DNA of 64,000 nucleotides from Lineus longissimus. Its lineage: Eukaryota > Nemertea > Pilidiophora > Heteronemertea > Lineidae. Each line of letters begins with the position of its first letter. Within the stretch, counting starts at the first letter, position 1. Below, piece by piece: positions 49,501 through 59,131 of this stretch. The stretch lies in assembly GCF_910592395.1 (NCBI RefSeq), contig NC_088315.1, forward strand, positions 11,598,501 to 11,662,500, given 5' to 3'. A program made the translations under genes and the position numbers. The notes beneath the pieces are model-generated. The model made no database searches. It had not been told where the DNA came from and saw only the letters and a list, made by a program, of their open reading frames with translations.

Positions 49501-52500
49501 TTGATGTCTACAGCTTGGGGAAGCTATGTCAATAGCAACAAGGCTGTCTAATAGCTTGATAAACAAGGAGAAATATTGTGCTTTTTTCTCTTTTTCTATA
49601 AGCCCAACTTGTCCATCATCAACTAAATTTTTTGTAACCACCTTGCATGAAGCGGACGGCTTGTCACGTACCTAATTACCTACCTTCCAAAAAATCATTG
49701 TCTGCAGTCCACATTATCACAATTTAATTTTGTATCTTCCTCACTGCGTTCTTAAGGACATTAATATTGATAAACAGCAAATTATTACCATTCTGCACAG
49801 TTCACTCATCATAGGCGTGAAAGATATCAAAATTGATAAAGAAACTAGCCAAGTCACACTAACCACCATTTTGCGTGGTGCACTCATCATAGTTCTGAGA
49901 GGCTTCAACAGAGCTGGTGTCTTGTTCGATGACTGTATCACAAGGTTGAATAACAGCAGCAGATTTTTGATGGCCTTGGTCGTTTCGTCAGCCCTGACAG
50001 GTTCAGGACCTAATTGTTTGGACTTGGACCTTTCTAGAATATCATGGGCAGCTTGCTGTAATGCAAAATTTGTTGCTTAATCTCACATCACATCAAAAAC
50101 AATGCAATGCACAGTATAAATGTAAAATTATGAAAAGATAGGAAAGAACTTGCACTATGAGAACAGGACTGTTGAAATCAGAAAGATAGTTATTGATTGC
50201 ATAAGAGTGGGTGCGTAGGTTTACCCATCGTCACTTCAATAAGAGCTTGTATTTCTACTAACATTGAGCTACTTCATGTGATTTCATTGTTGATACTTAT
50301 TAGATTACACTCAGGCCCAATAACTAATCAAAAGTTCACATGGCAGTATAGTCTGCATATCCTTTTACTATGTTTTAGTACCGTGAATGAGTCTGGTTAC
50401 ACTAAGGTATGAGGAAGTACAATTTTGAAGGAATACGACATTTACTTCAAAAAGCTTCTGATAACCTAGAGCTTACTTAATATATAACCTGTCAATGACA
50501 ATTCACAATTTACACTTCTTCAGATAAGAACATAATCATGCCCGTTTATGTTGAGAATCTTACCTTGTTCTTCATGAAAGTCTGGTTAATACAGACACTC
50601 AGCAGGTTGTCAATGATCTTGTAAAGAAAATAAGACCAAAATCACCAAAAGACAATTTTATAAAAGACATAAGCCTAAACTTTTGTGATTTGTGAAGGAA
50701 AATGGTAAATAATGACATTTAATTAAAAGCGGATTAAATCTTTTCTATTTGGTCAAAATTAACATTCTTTTATGAAAATTACACGATAAAGGTTGGAACT
50801 AAAACATTAATTGACGTAAAAAATAGATGACGTCTTGTTATCAATATGTTACTGATCTTCTTTTGTTGTAAGAGCGCACTGGATATTGCATGGCCAGACC
50901 CCCGCCTTAACCCTTTCGGACCTGAGCAACCGTGACACGGTTGATCTTGACCCCACCGCAATTACCCGAGCAACCGTGGGGCGGTTGATGCAGAAGATCG
51001 TTGATAACTAGCAAATTACGGTGCTGCCATCTTCAAACTGCCTACGAAACCAATGTCTACAATCAATGAAACCAGTCTCGCTGGTTTCAGGGATTCCCCA
51101 CCGATATATACGGCCGCAGTAGACATTTGTACTCCATGCATTGTATTATTATTATTATTATTAAAAACATTTTTATAGCGCTTAACGTTGTTAAAACTTC
51201 TAAGCGCTTTACAATTTATAATAAAACATAACATTAATACATGATAGAATAAAAGTCATTACTAAAAAAAAACGTGCAAAGGATTCAAAAGAATTTCTTA
51301 AAAATATGAGTTTTTAGTGCAGTTTTAAAACGACCCAGGGTACTCTGGCCACGAACACTATTTGGAAGCTCATTCCATAGCTTTGGTCCCGCCACTGCGA
51401 TATTTTGGTGCGTAATCATGTAGACATTTGTAGACCATTAGATTAACCTTGTAGAGCAGCAGCGCGGCGATATGGCGGCAAAACGGAAAGCACATTTGTC
51501 TACCGAAGATGTTCTTGCGGCGCTCGATGATGATAGCGAGTCCTATTTAGATCTGGGGGGTGAAGATATGGAGCTGTCAGATGGGGAAAAGTTCGACCAC
51601 TCGGACCATGAATCATACAATCTTACATGTCGCAGTTGCGGGTGTGAAAAATTCAAAAACAGGGTGATCTTGTATTTTTCACCTAAATATCAGGTAAAAA
51701 CAATTTGTTTATCACAGATTCAAAGTTCTAATAGTTATAATAAAGATATAATAACAAAAAAAGTGATTTCTACCTTTTATTTTGGCTGATATATGAAATT
51801 ATGTCGTTTTCGTCAGATTTTGACGTTTTCGCCCAAAAATGAGGAAAATGTCCCCAAAATCATAATTTCAAAGATAATTGAAAAAAAAATGTGTGAAAAT
51901 GAAGATGCCCCACCCCCCTACCTATTCCATGCAGTTTTTGTTCGTGGTTCTTGAAACTAAGAGAGCCAAGAATTTTCAAAGTAAAAAAAATCACTTGCGG
52001 ACAGTTTTGAGAATATGCTAATGAGGTCACATGACCTCATTAGCATTAAAAAAAAAATTTTTTCCCCACCAAAATATTCTCCATTTAGTTGTCTATCCAA
52101 CCCAAGCAGTCATTTTCCTCTATCTCTCTTATTTTCAACACACCAGGCCAGCAGAAAAAAGCTCTAAAAATCCCCATTTTGGGCCTGGGTAGATGGGTGG
52201 GTTAGGTGTTGGGTCCGAAAGGGTTAAGGTGAATATTGCAGTGACCCGATATTATTGCTTTCGTAGCTTTGTTCTTTACCACTAAGCAACGTCCTGGGTC
52301 CCTGAAACTAGCATACTGTAATGAACCTATACTGGCCAACAAGAAAATGAAAAATATGACGTTTCTTGCAAAGAAGGATTGCTGGCATCTTTTTGGTCAC
52401 CTAGTGCCATAAGATATTACAGACTGCTGCAAGGCAGTAAGAAAATGGTTCGATATCTGAAATCAATTTGGTTTTTAGAACTTCATCAGCGGCAAACGCT

Positions 52501-55500
52501 TTATTTCTAACGAAAGGTTACCATGCACTTATCCAACAACATGCACATGTGCAATGAAATGCCAAATCTGATCGGGTTAAACCTACCTCGTCACTTATCC
52601 TGTGCTTGACATTCTCCTCAAACATGTTCTGAGCGAACACCGCCTGATGCAAGGCCAAAAGGCAGGCCACTTCTTTTACCCGGTTCTTTCCCTTCAACCC
52701 CTTTAATAATAACAAAGAGTTACATTTGTAAGCACATGCAATAAAACAAAACAAATGCGTCTTAAGAGTAAGTAGAAAGTATTTAAAATCGTTCGAAATA
52801 CAGTTTACCTGTGAGACATTAACTTGATATATCATAAGTGACAAATTTTCTGTGCCGAAATATTGCTACATGACCAATATCAGAGATTTAAATCGGCTGT
52901 TCAAGGGGCAAATATCTTGGCGCAAAAAACAGACGTCGGCAATGTTTTTGAAAATGACGTCATACCATGTAAAATCCGAGGATATCCTCGTGTCGCCGAC
53001 AGGGCGGGTACTTGCGAAATTTACGCACCTCGGCGCAATAGAGGTCGATATGACGTAACATACAATGTAAATGGCGGCCTCCATGGACCAGTGCGTTTTT
53101 TTTGCAGGAATGGCCAGCAAAACGTTAATGGGCCCATAGAAGTTCTATACTACCATCAGATATCCGCTCAAAAGTTTCTGGGTCGTTTTAATTAATGCTC
53201 GCTGTGACTGTAGTAATGAAAAGCAGTGTGGCTCTAATCTACTTACTCTTTAAGTTAGCTAGAAGAAAGGTTATTTTTATGAATGCCTTAAACAATGTTA
53301 AAGGACGTCAAAACAGTGATTATCAATTTGGATCCTGAATATTCTTTCAACATACCTCACAAGTTGAAGCAAAATCCTGCAATGGTTTTCCTAAGGTGAC
53401 ATTCACCACTGAATCCCGTAACCTGGTATAATGATCACCAAACAAGACAAGGCGATCAATTCCATCATTCTGAAACATAAGAACATTTTGTTAGAAACAG
53501 GTCCACACGTCATAGTACAGAATGATATATTTCTTTTCACTACTGAAAAGTATCTAAGGCTCAGTCCTGCTTTGCTCCAAGACAAATTTATGTGTAGAAG
53601 TTTGTGCTGTGCATATTCCCTAATTTAGTGCTTTAGCAAAACGCCTCCTGGCTAAACTGACTCAGAGCAAGTATCGTATAGTGAAATGGGATATTGCACT
53701 TCCTTGCCGTTTATCAGCACAGCCTCAAAGTGAGGAGGTCGGGTTGTGGTTTTTTATGCCCTTGTTCGCCAACGTGATAGCAAATATATTGCAATATTGA
53801 AATCCCCCATAACTATGTTATTCACATGTCTTCAAAATGCATATCCTCACCTGGTTATTCCTGGCCTCCTCTGGTAGAATCCACCCGAGGTACTGGACTT
53901 GGGAGACTTGGTGCAGACAGTCCATGCCATATGTCCGGCAGAGTTGTTTAACTAAGTACAACCTGGAAAAGAACAAAGATCTGCAATTCACAAACATTTT
54001 ATCATATCAGCAAGGTGACTTATTGTCAAACTTCTCAGAGCAGTACCACATTTTAATTCCATTAAATCATAGTTTTCTTCTTTTTTTTAGTGATATACTA
54101 TTAAACCAGAATTTCACAGATTTTAACCATCTATTCAAACTATCCTGCTTTTTCCTAGTTCGACCTTGGTGGCCAAGCGTCTGGCAAATTTATCACCCGC
54201 CGTATATTTTGACAGTATGGAAGGAAGGGTTAATTAAAGGCGAACGGAGCTGCATAACTTTCAACCCAGATATTAACATGAGCCTGATGGATTTTCACTT
54301 CAGATGAAACTAAGGAAAAGTTTGTAGGTGCAAAATGGTTTCATTGTTTGATGAGGCATCCATACGCAGTAATAGAAAGTTACATCTGGAAATAAAGGAG
54401 CAGACTGTGAATTTGAATAAAACACACCTCGGCCAGTCTGATTTGCTGTTATCATGAACTGCCCAAGCTGCTTGCCATAATTTCCCAACAGCATCTCTAT
54501 CATGCCCATCCTCCTCAGCTACGTGGAGCCTGTACATCATCTCAGCTGCAACGCCGAGACCAAACCTAGTCTTAGCAATAGCCTCCACCTTGTTGATGTC
54601 AAGTTCTTCTCTTTCCAAATTGTTGCAAGCAGACCCAAGGTGTTCTGTTGCCATCCTTATTCTCATCTCCAGGACATCACCCCTTGAGTCACTGCTGCAG
54701 TGACTGTGGTAGGAATCCTATATGTGTACAAAAGGTATTATAAGAATAAAGTAAAGTATGAATCGCTCAACACAACTTGCACTTGAAAAGATGTTTCGTT
54801 TTCAGATATTTCTATCATAGCAGAAATTGGTCAAATGATAAATCAGCCAGAAACTATAAGCTATACTGGACAAAACCCCTCCCGTTATCATCTCCAACAA
54901 TTACTAGATATGCTTCCAAATGCTGTTAGTTCCTTTAATAACCTGCAAGCTTTATTAGTGGTAACATGGGTGATGCTATTCTTTTGTAGTATGTGCATGT
55001 ATGTTGATTTGCAGGTTCATACATGTAAGGTCAGGGCCTTTAAATTTGGAGGGATATTAATGATGTCTCAATAGGCAATTAGGTTCTGCCTGTACAGATC
55101 CATGATATAATTCACTTCTTCATGTTCTCATAAACATTTTTGATAAGGTTTTAAATGTCAAACCAAGAAGTATAACCATTAAATGTAGTCATGAAAACCT
55201 GCAGTAATAACATTATTTTGTTTACCTCATAGCATCGTGTGCACAACAGGGACAACTCGATAACATGGTTTTTATTTTCCAAAAAGCCCTGAGATTTCTC
55301 AAAATACAGCTGCAAGTGTTCTCGTACATCATCAATGCTGAAAAAAAAGAACAAATAAAATAAAATGCTTTTCCGGCAAACAAATGTTGAATGCCTTGCT
55401 GAAACCCTGCAGTTGCTACCATTATTTAACTTTTGCAAAAAATACTTCTACAGTTTTATTGGGTTTTTTTTCACAGCAGTTGTAGCAATCACGCGAAGCG

Positions 55501-57108
55501 ACATTTGTTTTAACCGACAGCAATCTTAAAGTTGTTATCTAGAGGTTCAAATCTCTCTGTAGAACTGGTGCAACAAAATGACGACATGGCACACCAAATT
55601 GAGAAACGTATTTTAGGCTGTGGATGTTGCCAATGTTCGTTGGAAAAAAATGTTGTTGCAGTCCAAATCGCAATTGTCATCCCTACATTCGCGTCATCCC
55701 TACATTCGCGTCATCCCTACATTCGCGTCATTGACACGCGCGACCCAGTGCATAACTCGTGCATAAAATACACGAAACGTAGAGAGAAGCGTGTCACTGG
55801 TGCGTCATTGACGCGCAACTCGCACGTACATTGCGCGTAAATGATGCGAATGGACAATTACAAAAATAGAAACTCTGTCAGGGCTATTGCTTACAAGCAT
55901 TTAGCAGCCCTGGACAAAAGTAAAATTACAAATTTTCATTGGCTTAAAGGGAAGCATTAACTAAGTCAAAGTGGTATCCAATGTCATTCTGTGGTATCCT
56001 ATGTTTATTCCAGTACAGCAGTGAACAATGCTCTTGACTTACTCATATCTCAGTAGTAGCTGCAACAGCAGAGACCTCAGGACAGGAGTTGGGTCAATAC
56101 ACTCATCATACACAGTAAACTGTTTCGTGCGGGAACGCAATCTGCTTTCCTGGCCTTGCGGCTCATAGATTACATATGACATGAGAATGTTCACGACATC
56201 CTGCTGTGGAGGCGAGTCCTCGGCAAAGCAAAGCTGAGAGATGATGTCCATGAAGAACTGGTTACTAGCGTTGATGTACTTGTTGTAGGCAATGTCAGCA
56301 TCTCTGAAAAAAAGAGGAATATTAGTGTAAAGGATACCCATGACATTGTACTATGGTTTCAACCTAAGCATGCACAACAACGGTAGATCGACATGAACCT
56401 ATAAGCAGATACTTTAAGAAATCCGAGGAAGGATGCTTATGTATGTCGTAACTATGTTTGGTTCCAGCAAAAAGATCATGAACTGCTTGCTATTAATAGT
56501 TGCTTGGGCTTGAATCAGTGGAATTTTCTATCATCATGGCTTATTATGTGTGTGCAGAATATCAACCAACAGGGTGAGACACACCTAACTTTTCAGCGTG
56601 GTTATATAATGGTTATTATCAAAGATGGGAATTGGACTTGTTGGGGTAAGACGTTTCCTACCTATTGCTAACTCTATCAGGGATTTGAAAAGCCTCGGGG
56701 ATTTCTGCTTTGCATTTCAGGCAAATGCGGTCATCTGCTTCAATCTGGTCATTGAGACATTTGCGGCAGATGGAATGTTTACAAGGAAGTTGAACGGGAT
56801 CGCTTTTTTCTTCCTGACATCCTGGACACTTCAAGTGATTTCTGTGGATAAAAAAATTCGGAGAAATATCAATTAAGTATATTAGATCATGGTAGGATGT
56901 GCTTTTCTCTGTGAGAACGACATTCTGGGGGCAAACAGAAATTTTATTATAATGACAGATAGGGTATATACCTATATAATACAGACGCCTATATTTTCAA
57001 AACTTACTTGTACAGTTTCTTCACATATCTGTTCTTGCATGTTTTTAAGTACTTAGCGACCTTCTCAACAGTTGATGCTTTCTTGAAATCAACATCCTTA
57101 CTCAAATA
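30558..57108 (-). CDS. RNF213-like: RNF213-family E3 ubiquitin ligase, C-terminal 27 exons (5' part outside window)
   Basis: RNF213 is a giant AAA ATPase and ubiquitin ligase acting in lipid metabolism, vascular biology and antimicrobial defence, including lipopolysaccharide ubiquitylation by its RZ finger. Exons, 5' to 3': 57008-57108, 56662-56841, 56043-56303, 55226-55337, 54428-54717, 53851-53962, 53356-53469, 52587-52700, 50564-50617, 49864-50055, 47565-47661, 44524-44558, 44010-44110, 43431-43581, 41442-41616, 40991-41085, 40202-40259, 39606-39799, 38295-38433, 36650-36733, 36279-36459, 35350-35563, 34245-34319, 33442-33636, 33201-33290, 31389-31579, 30558-30786. They sum to 3,834 nt (1,277 codons plus stop) with every junction phase-compatible and no internal stop. 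The RING lies at residues 39-77, the RZ finger at 544-567. The length after the RING (about 1,200) matches vertebrate RNF213. The AAA motor exons must lie beyond 64 kb. Confidence 0.92.
30921..31275. repeat. Dispersed repeat, copy a
   Basis: Matches 52783-53120 in the same orientation (atttaaaatcgttcgaa..., aaatatcttggcgc..., catggaccagtgcg). Both copies lie in RNF213-like introns. Frames inside are accidental. Confidence 0.75.
31662..32093. mobile_element. TIR MITE in RNF213-like intron
   Basis: Ends aaagcctgcagcacactggc and, inverted, aaagcccgtagcacactagc, continuing imperfectly for about 34 bp. The internal sequence is GC-rich with further copies of 'gccgaagttggcggc'. No transposase. The TSD is not resolved. 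Confidence 0.7.
32661..32812. mobile_element. Hairpin MITE
   Basis: Left arm aactgcactcgtgtctgatc pairs imperfectly with the right arm ending atcagccactcgtgcagttt, about 45 bp per arm. No coding content. Confidence 0.6.
33201..36733 (-). CDS. RNF213-like: RNF213-like exons 20-25: C-terminal domain
   Basis: Exons 36650-36733, 36279-36459 (AMLIPCSQGLGLCSVMLLEF), 35350-35563 (AHLISYDPEKDLLPMVLAHC), 34245-34319, 33442-33636 (CRLHYHSLPDSLAHLDVAIH) and 33201-33290 (RQHCLLMHIQSLWLTLSLER). The 'SQGLGLCS' and 'LISYDPEKDL...HCNYSLE' blocks are among the most recognisable RNF213 C-terminal segments. Confidence 0.92.
37094..37987. mobile_element. PIF/Harbinger-like non-autonomous element
   Basis: Ends TGGTGTGTTCACACTGG and, inverted, TGCCGTGGTCACACTGG, flanked by CTA on both sides (37091-37093 and 37988-37990). 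Subterminal 'cacactggc', 'gaattcggtt' and 'ttgattcggat' motifs recur inward. It contains a later insertion with an (ATT)n tract at 37261-37282 that looks like a LINE 3' tail on the minus strand. Confidence 0.65.
37261..37640 (-). repeat. Probable LINE 3' end with (AAT)n tail
   Basis: The minus-strand reading ends in aataaataataataataata after 'ctcccatatgggag', a layout seen in other LINE 3' ends in this window. The overlapping 90-codon frame (HLTRFYLVN near its end) lacks a diagnostic RT motif, so the call is tentative. Confidence 0.4.
38295..41616 (-). CDS. RNF213-like: RNF213-like exons 15-19
   Basis: Exons 41442-41616 (CTFLLDHIRHDIQQLARALG), 40991-41085 (DARVQWEIAFSQAYVTPLL), 40202-40259, 39606-39799 (MMWQYRYRVTVDHLTQLMND) and 38295-38433 (HHLRAMCHLPAISRLQQLLL). 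Helix-rich sequence with canonical borders and short introns, matching the order of the RNF213 E3 module after the RZ finger. Confidence 0.9.
42510..42990. repeat. Imperfect inverted repeat in intron
   Basis: actctctttcacacattaag (about 42666) pairs with cttaatgcgtaaaagagagt (about 42893), and 'agggccca' appears on both sides. It resembles a decayed MITE. Confidence 0.45.
43163..43265. repeat. Dispersed repeat related to 50793-50910
   Basis: Shares 'gaactaaaacat', 'gtgaccaatatgt', 'ttgttgtaag' and 'gcatg.ccggacccc.gccttaa' with the sequence at 50793-50910, where a piggyBac element sits at the TTAA. This copy shows the unoccupied site. Confidence 0.55.
43431..47661 (-). CDS. RNF213-like: RNF213-like exons 11-14: RZ-type zinc finger
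   Basis: Exon 47565-47661 encodes YLPTMPQDHLEELRTALLAA and leads into the RZ finger, which is split over a 35-nt exon (44524-44558, CSNGHPYIIGD) and the next exon (44010-44110, CGGPYHRGKCQKCGVTIGG). Candidate zinc ligands are Cys544, His548, Cys555, Cys564 and Cys567. In RNF213 this finger is needed for ubiquitin transfer to bacterial lipopolysaccharide. Exon 43431-43581 (TQTGHILGRADMSDL) requires the acceptor caaag|ggac; the nearer cacag site would break the frame. Confidence 0.92.
45283..46165. repeat. 'gctcacctc' repeat family, full copy
   Basis: Starts with the palindrome ggtccagggacc then gctcacctc. It contains 'tggcggccatatttg', a 'tgacc ttgaaaagtaggtc' block and a cggacgacgacggacgcc tract, then ends gaggtgagctaaaa. 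The ends are inverted (gctcacctc and gaggtgagc). Non-coding. Confidence 0.6.
46560..47272 (-). mobile_element. PIF/Harbinger-type element with transposase remnant
   Basis: Inverted ends share GGTCTACACTAGC, and TTA flanks both sides (46557-46559 and 47273-47275). The minus strand at about 46850-46960 reads LLQELMASDFKSLKNFLRMD, resembling the N-terminal part of Harbinger transposases (F..yFRMd). The rest of the transposase is absent. The ends resemble those of 26545-27888. Confidence 0.7.
47795..49215. repeat. 'gctcacctc' family copy with 301-bp tandem units
   Basis: Starts ggccagggcc then tgtgctcacctc. Inside, a 301-bp unit beginning 'catttgacctctgtgacctt' repeats at about 47926, 48237, 48537 and 48838, the middle copies being nearly identical. 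It ends in a (GAC)n-rich tract (49123-49172) and 'gctcacctctgct'. Confidence 0.75.
49216..49740. other. No gene assigned
   Basis: A 69-codon minus-strand frame (49432-49641) includes YFSLFIKLLDSLVAI. It has some protein-like character but no splice support or known domain; it may be a decayed transposon ORF. Confidence 0.35.
49864..53962 (-). CDS. RNF213-like: RNF213-like exons 6-10: E3 shell
   Basis: Exons 53851-53962 (LYLVKQLCRTYGMDCLHQVS), 53356-53469 (RLVLFGDHYTRLRDSVVNV), 52587-52700 (KEVACLLALHQAVFAQNMF), 50564-50617 and 49864-50055 (LLLLFNLVIQSSNKTPALL). The motifs follow the order of vertebrate RNF213. The last exon has two possible donors three bases apart (before gtggtt or before gttagt); both keep frame and I prefer gttagt. 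A 3.4-kb gap to the next exon holds repeats at 47.8-49.2 kb. The intron between 50617 and 52587 holds a piggyBac derivative. Confidence 0.9.
51145..51420 (-). pseudogene. CR1/L2-type LINE 3' end
   Basis: The minus strand encodes GPKLWNELPNSVRGQSTLGR then FKTALKTHIFKKFF and a stop at 51285, the standard C-terminus of these RTs. A 3' UTR with 'aaagcgctataaaaatg' and an (AAT)n tail follows. 5'-truncated. Confidence 0.85.
51472..51789 (+). pseudogene. piggyBac transposase N-terminal remnant
   Basis: Starts MAAKRKAHLSTEDVLAALDD, followed by an acidic stretch (SESYLDLGGEDMELSDGE) and SDHESYNLTCRSCGC. An acidic low-complexity N-terminus after a short basic start is usual for piggyBac transposases. 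The frame ends after about 105 codons with no DDE core, so it cannot encode an active enzyme. Confidence 0.7.
52783..53120. repeat. Dispersed repeat, copy b
   Basis: Direct copy of 30921-31275. The overlapping frames on both strands are not genes. Confidence 0.75.
54428..57108 (-). CDS. RNF213-like: RNF213-like exons 1-5: RING finger and following helical E3 region
   Basis: Exon 57008-57108 is a lysine-rich linker. Exon 56662-56841 holds the RING: Cys39, Cys42, Cys54, His56, Cys59, Cys62, Cys74 and Cys77 of the partial protein (CPGC, LPCKHSICRKC, CLKC), a complete C3HC4 set. Exon 56043-56303 carries FFMDIISQLCFAEDSPP and DECIDPTPVLRSLLLQLLL, both typical of the RNF213 segment after the RING. 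Exons 55226-55337 and 54428-54717 continue the helical E3 shell (ELSLLCTRCYE; FGLGVAAEMMYRL; ending SDWPR). All have canonical GT-AG borders on the minus strand. Confidence 0.92.
55678..55728. repeat. Three 17-bp tandem units
   Basis: catccctacattcgcgt repeated three times exactly, in a CpG-rich intronic stretch (55660-55840). Confidence 0.95.
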
Positions 57109-57772
57109 CTGAAATGGCACAGAGAAAAACATGAGATAAGGTCATGGCATTTATTAAATTTTTCATTTTCTGACCTGCATTTTAAAACTTTTTGAAAGAG
57201 GACTCCACGACCAGCTTTAAATGTGATTAACCTGTAGTGCTACCAGTCAGGAAAGGATTCCTGATGTGCGAGCTGTCGCCAACTCAGAGAGCTCTGCCTT
57301 TCACACCAGCATAATCAGCTGTGATCCTGATGACTAAGCCGTATCTGCCATAGCTAGATTTACGAGTTGCCCCGAGATTAAGCTGCATCTTTCCTAAAAA
57401 TAGGTTAGCGCAAGAAAGCATGCATCAGCGCATTGGTTCACGACCACTTGACAATTAAGAAGATTAAGTGAAATTCTACACATTTTTTACACATGTAAAA
57501 ATACTGTAGATCCAACCACAAGTCAGCAGAGCTAGATTCATTTCCTTGAAACTCCCAAAACAAGCTAGACTATGGTATCTCTAGGCATATACTTTAGTAT
57601 TCAAGTCGGGGAGTTTTGACTACAGTTAACATGCGAAAATCAGGCAGCGCATAAAAGAGTCACTGTGCAATTAAAGTTTTGTCAGTAGATAACAGTTTAA
57701 AATGACCCTGGCCTGATTCCGTTGGTTGATATTACACACAAATGATTTCTGACAAAGATTTCAGAGACTCAA
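57109..57772. other. Intron; no exon found
   Basis: No phase-compatible exon upstream of 57108 could be found here. The next RNF213-like exon is expected beyond the DIRS element. Confidence 0.5.
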
Positions 57773-58007
57773 AGGCCATATATCAAGGTTTGAAAACATG
57801 CTTGATACTCATGAAATATGTTGAGGGTTAAAAAAACAAGATCCCAGACATTAAAAAAATTCTAATAATAAAGTCATTATTTAGTTATTTCAATTTTCAA
57901 TTTTAAACTATTTGAATTTCCCACCACACACAACTTTAGATTAGTTCCACATGTGGCCGCTAGGGATTTTTTGATGACGTAGATCAGGTCAGTCAGAACA
58001 AAGCAAG

Positions 58008-58160
58008 ATGGCTTCCGCATACAGTTCAGAGAGTGAGAGCAGTGAATTTGAGGATGTTTTGGTCGATACAGAAGGATATTTAAATGTTGAGCCGTACATG
58101 TTCGAGCCATTAATATCACTAGATCATAATGAGAGTGATCATTCGGACGAAAGTGATTAG
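58008..58160 (+). CDS. Acidic 50-residue ORF, P2RX7-like N-terminus
   Basis: ATG to TAG frame: MASAYSSESESSEFEDV, then GYLNVEPYMFEPLI and a DHSDESD end. The 'EPYxFEP' motif after an acidic start is characteristic of many invertebrate proteins carrying a P2X7 C-terminal-type (ballast) domain. That cysteine-rich domain is not found downstream in this frame, so it is a truncated gene, a first exon, or a captured fragment. In copy 1 the same start (1309) is cut to 13 codons by a deletion. Confidence 0.4.
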   Translation: MASAYSSESESSEFEDVLVDTEGYLNVEPYMFEPLISLDHNESDHSDESD

Positions 58161-58554
58161 AATTTGTGGTTAATCAATTTGCATGGCAGACCTGCCGATA
58201 TAGCAAAGAAGACATTGATAGACGGTTGCAGATGCATAACATGTATGCTTTTTGATCAGACTAATGTTGCACAATATTGTTTCGCCTCGTCTGTGTTGTA
58301 TCGCCAGTTATGTCATGACGCTGAACTACTATTGAAAAGTGACGGTATTATGCACAATCATCTTGACGTGACGATATAATGCCGTGCAACGTTAGATAGG
58401 CCTAGATGTCAGATGACAATAATCTGTCATTGACAGTGGCTGTCACTGACACTGACCTGTGTCGCTGTCACCTTGCTATGGCTGGAACACAAGAAGACAC
58501 TATGCGGTATCACAGGCCCCAATAGGGCCTACACATTATGTATAACAACCGACC

Positions 58555-58860
58555 TCAGCAGCCTCGGGCATTAAATGCAATTGACATGGTTGGAACAGCT
58601 GTTTTTAACAAGTGGCATTTAATATTCAGTTGGATGCAGATATCCGGCTTCATGTGATAATCCGTATCGATAAAGTGATCACTGCAAAGTTTGGCCGAAG
58701 GCCCAGGCTTCCAACACTCCAAACGTTTGCACTTCCGAATCCACAGCTTCCTCCTCTCTCGTTCAACTGGCTTTGGAAATTCATGAAAATGGGTCCCATC
58801 CGTCATTCGATTGTTCTTTGTGCTATCCTTGACACAATTCGGAGCCACACAATACACCAT
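58555..58860 (-). pseudogene. THAP domain, truncated
   Basis: Nearly identical to 1598-1960 through residue 90, with ligands C4, C9, C59 and H62. The AVPxxF box is broken (AVPTMS) because the 180-bp deletion fuses it to other sequence (IAFNARGC). Since this box is required for the fold, the copy is probably non-functional. Confidence 0.75.
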
Positions 58861-59131
58861 AGTGAATGAAACACATTACTTCCAGGTGTGCATAATTAAT
58901 TAAGGCCCTCCTGCTTTTATGATTGCATGACATGTACAGATAACCTGATCTACATCACAACTTTTGCTGAACCCGCCGCCTGGCTCTAACAAGCCAGTTG
59001 CTAGCCAGATTAGGTAATCAAGTTGTCAAACACATAATTGGCTATATATTCAAAATGGATGGAGCTAATTGCATTTGGTTTTCTGTATTGTATAAAGTGT
59101 TAGGTACACTTTTGAAATCGTCTTACAGCAG

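Larger units (their letters stand above)
50911..52223 (+). mobile_element. piggyBac-type non-autonomous element
   Basis: Inverted ends CCCTTTCGGACC, flanked by TTAA on both sides (50907-50910 and 52224-52227), the hallmark of piggyBac. The subterminal motif gagcaaccgtg....cggttgatc occurs twice on the left. An N-terminal piece of transposase remains at 51472 and a LINE 3' end has inserted at about 51145-51420. Catalytic regions are gone. Confidence 0.88.
57773..59099. repeat. THAP-bearing dispersed repeat, copy 2
   Basis: Direct copy of 1079-2208, located upstream of the RNF213-like RING exon. It retains about 375 bp lost in copy 1 but has lost about 180 bp at the 3' end of the THAP frame. 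The right edge abuts the DIRS end. Confidence 0.8.

Noticed and set aside
49730-50080. 116-codon plus-strand ORF
   Set aside because: It is antisense to the RNF213-like exon 49864-50055, which has correct splice sites and family motifs.
57109-59100. Further upstream RNF213-like exons
   Set aside because: No segment with splice sites and a compatible phase was found; most of the span is the THAP repeat.
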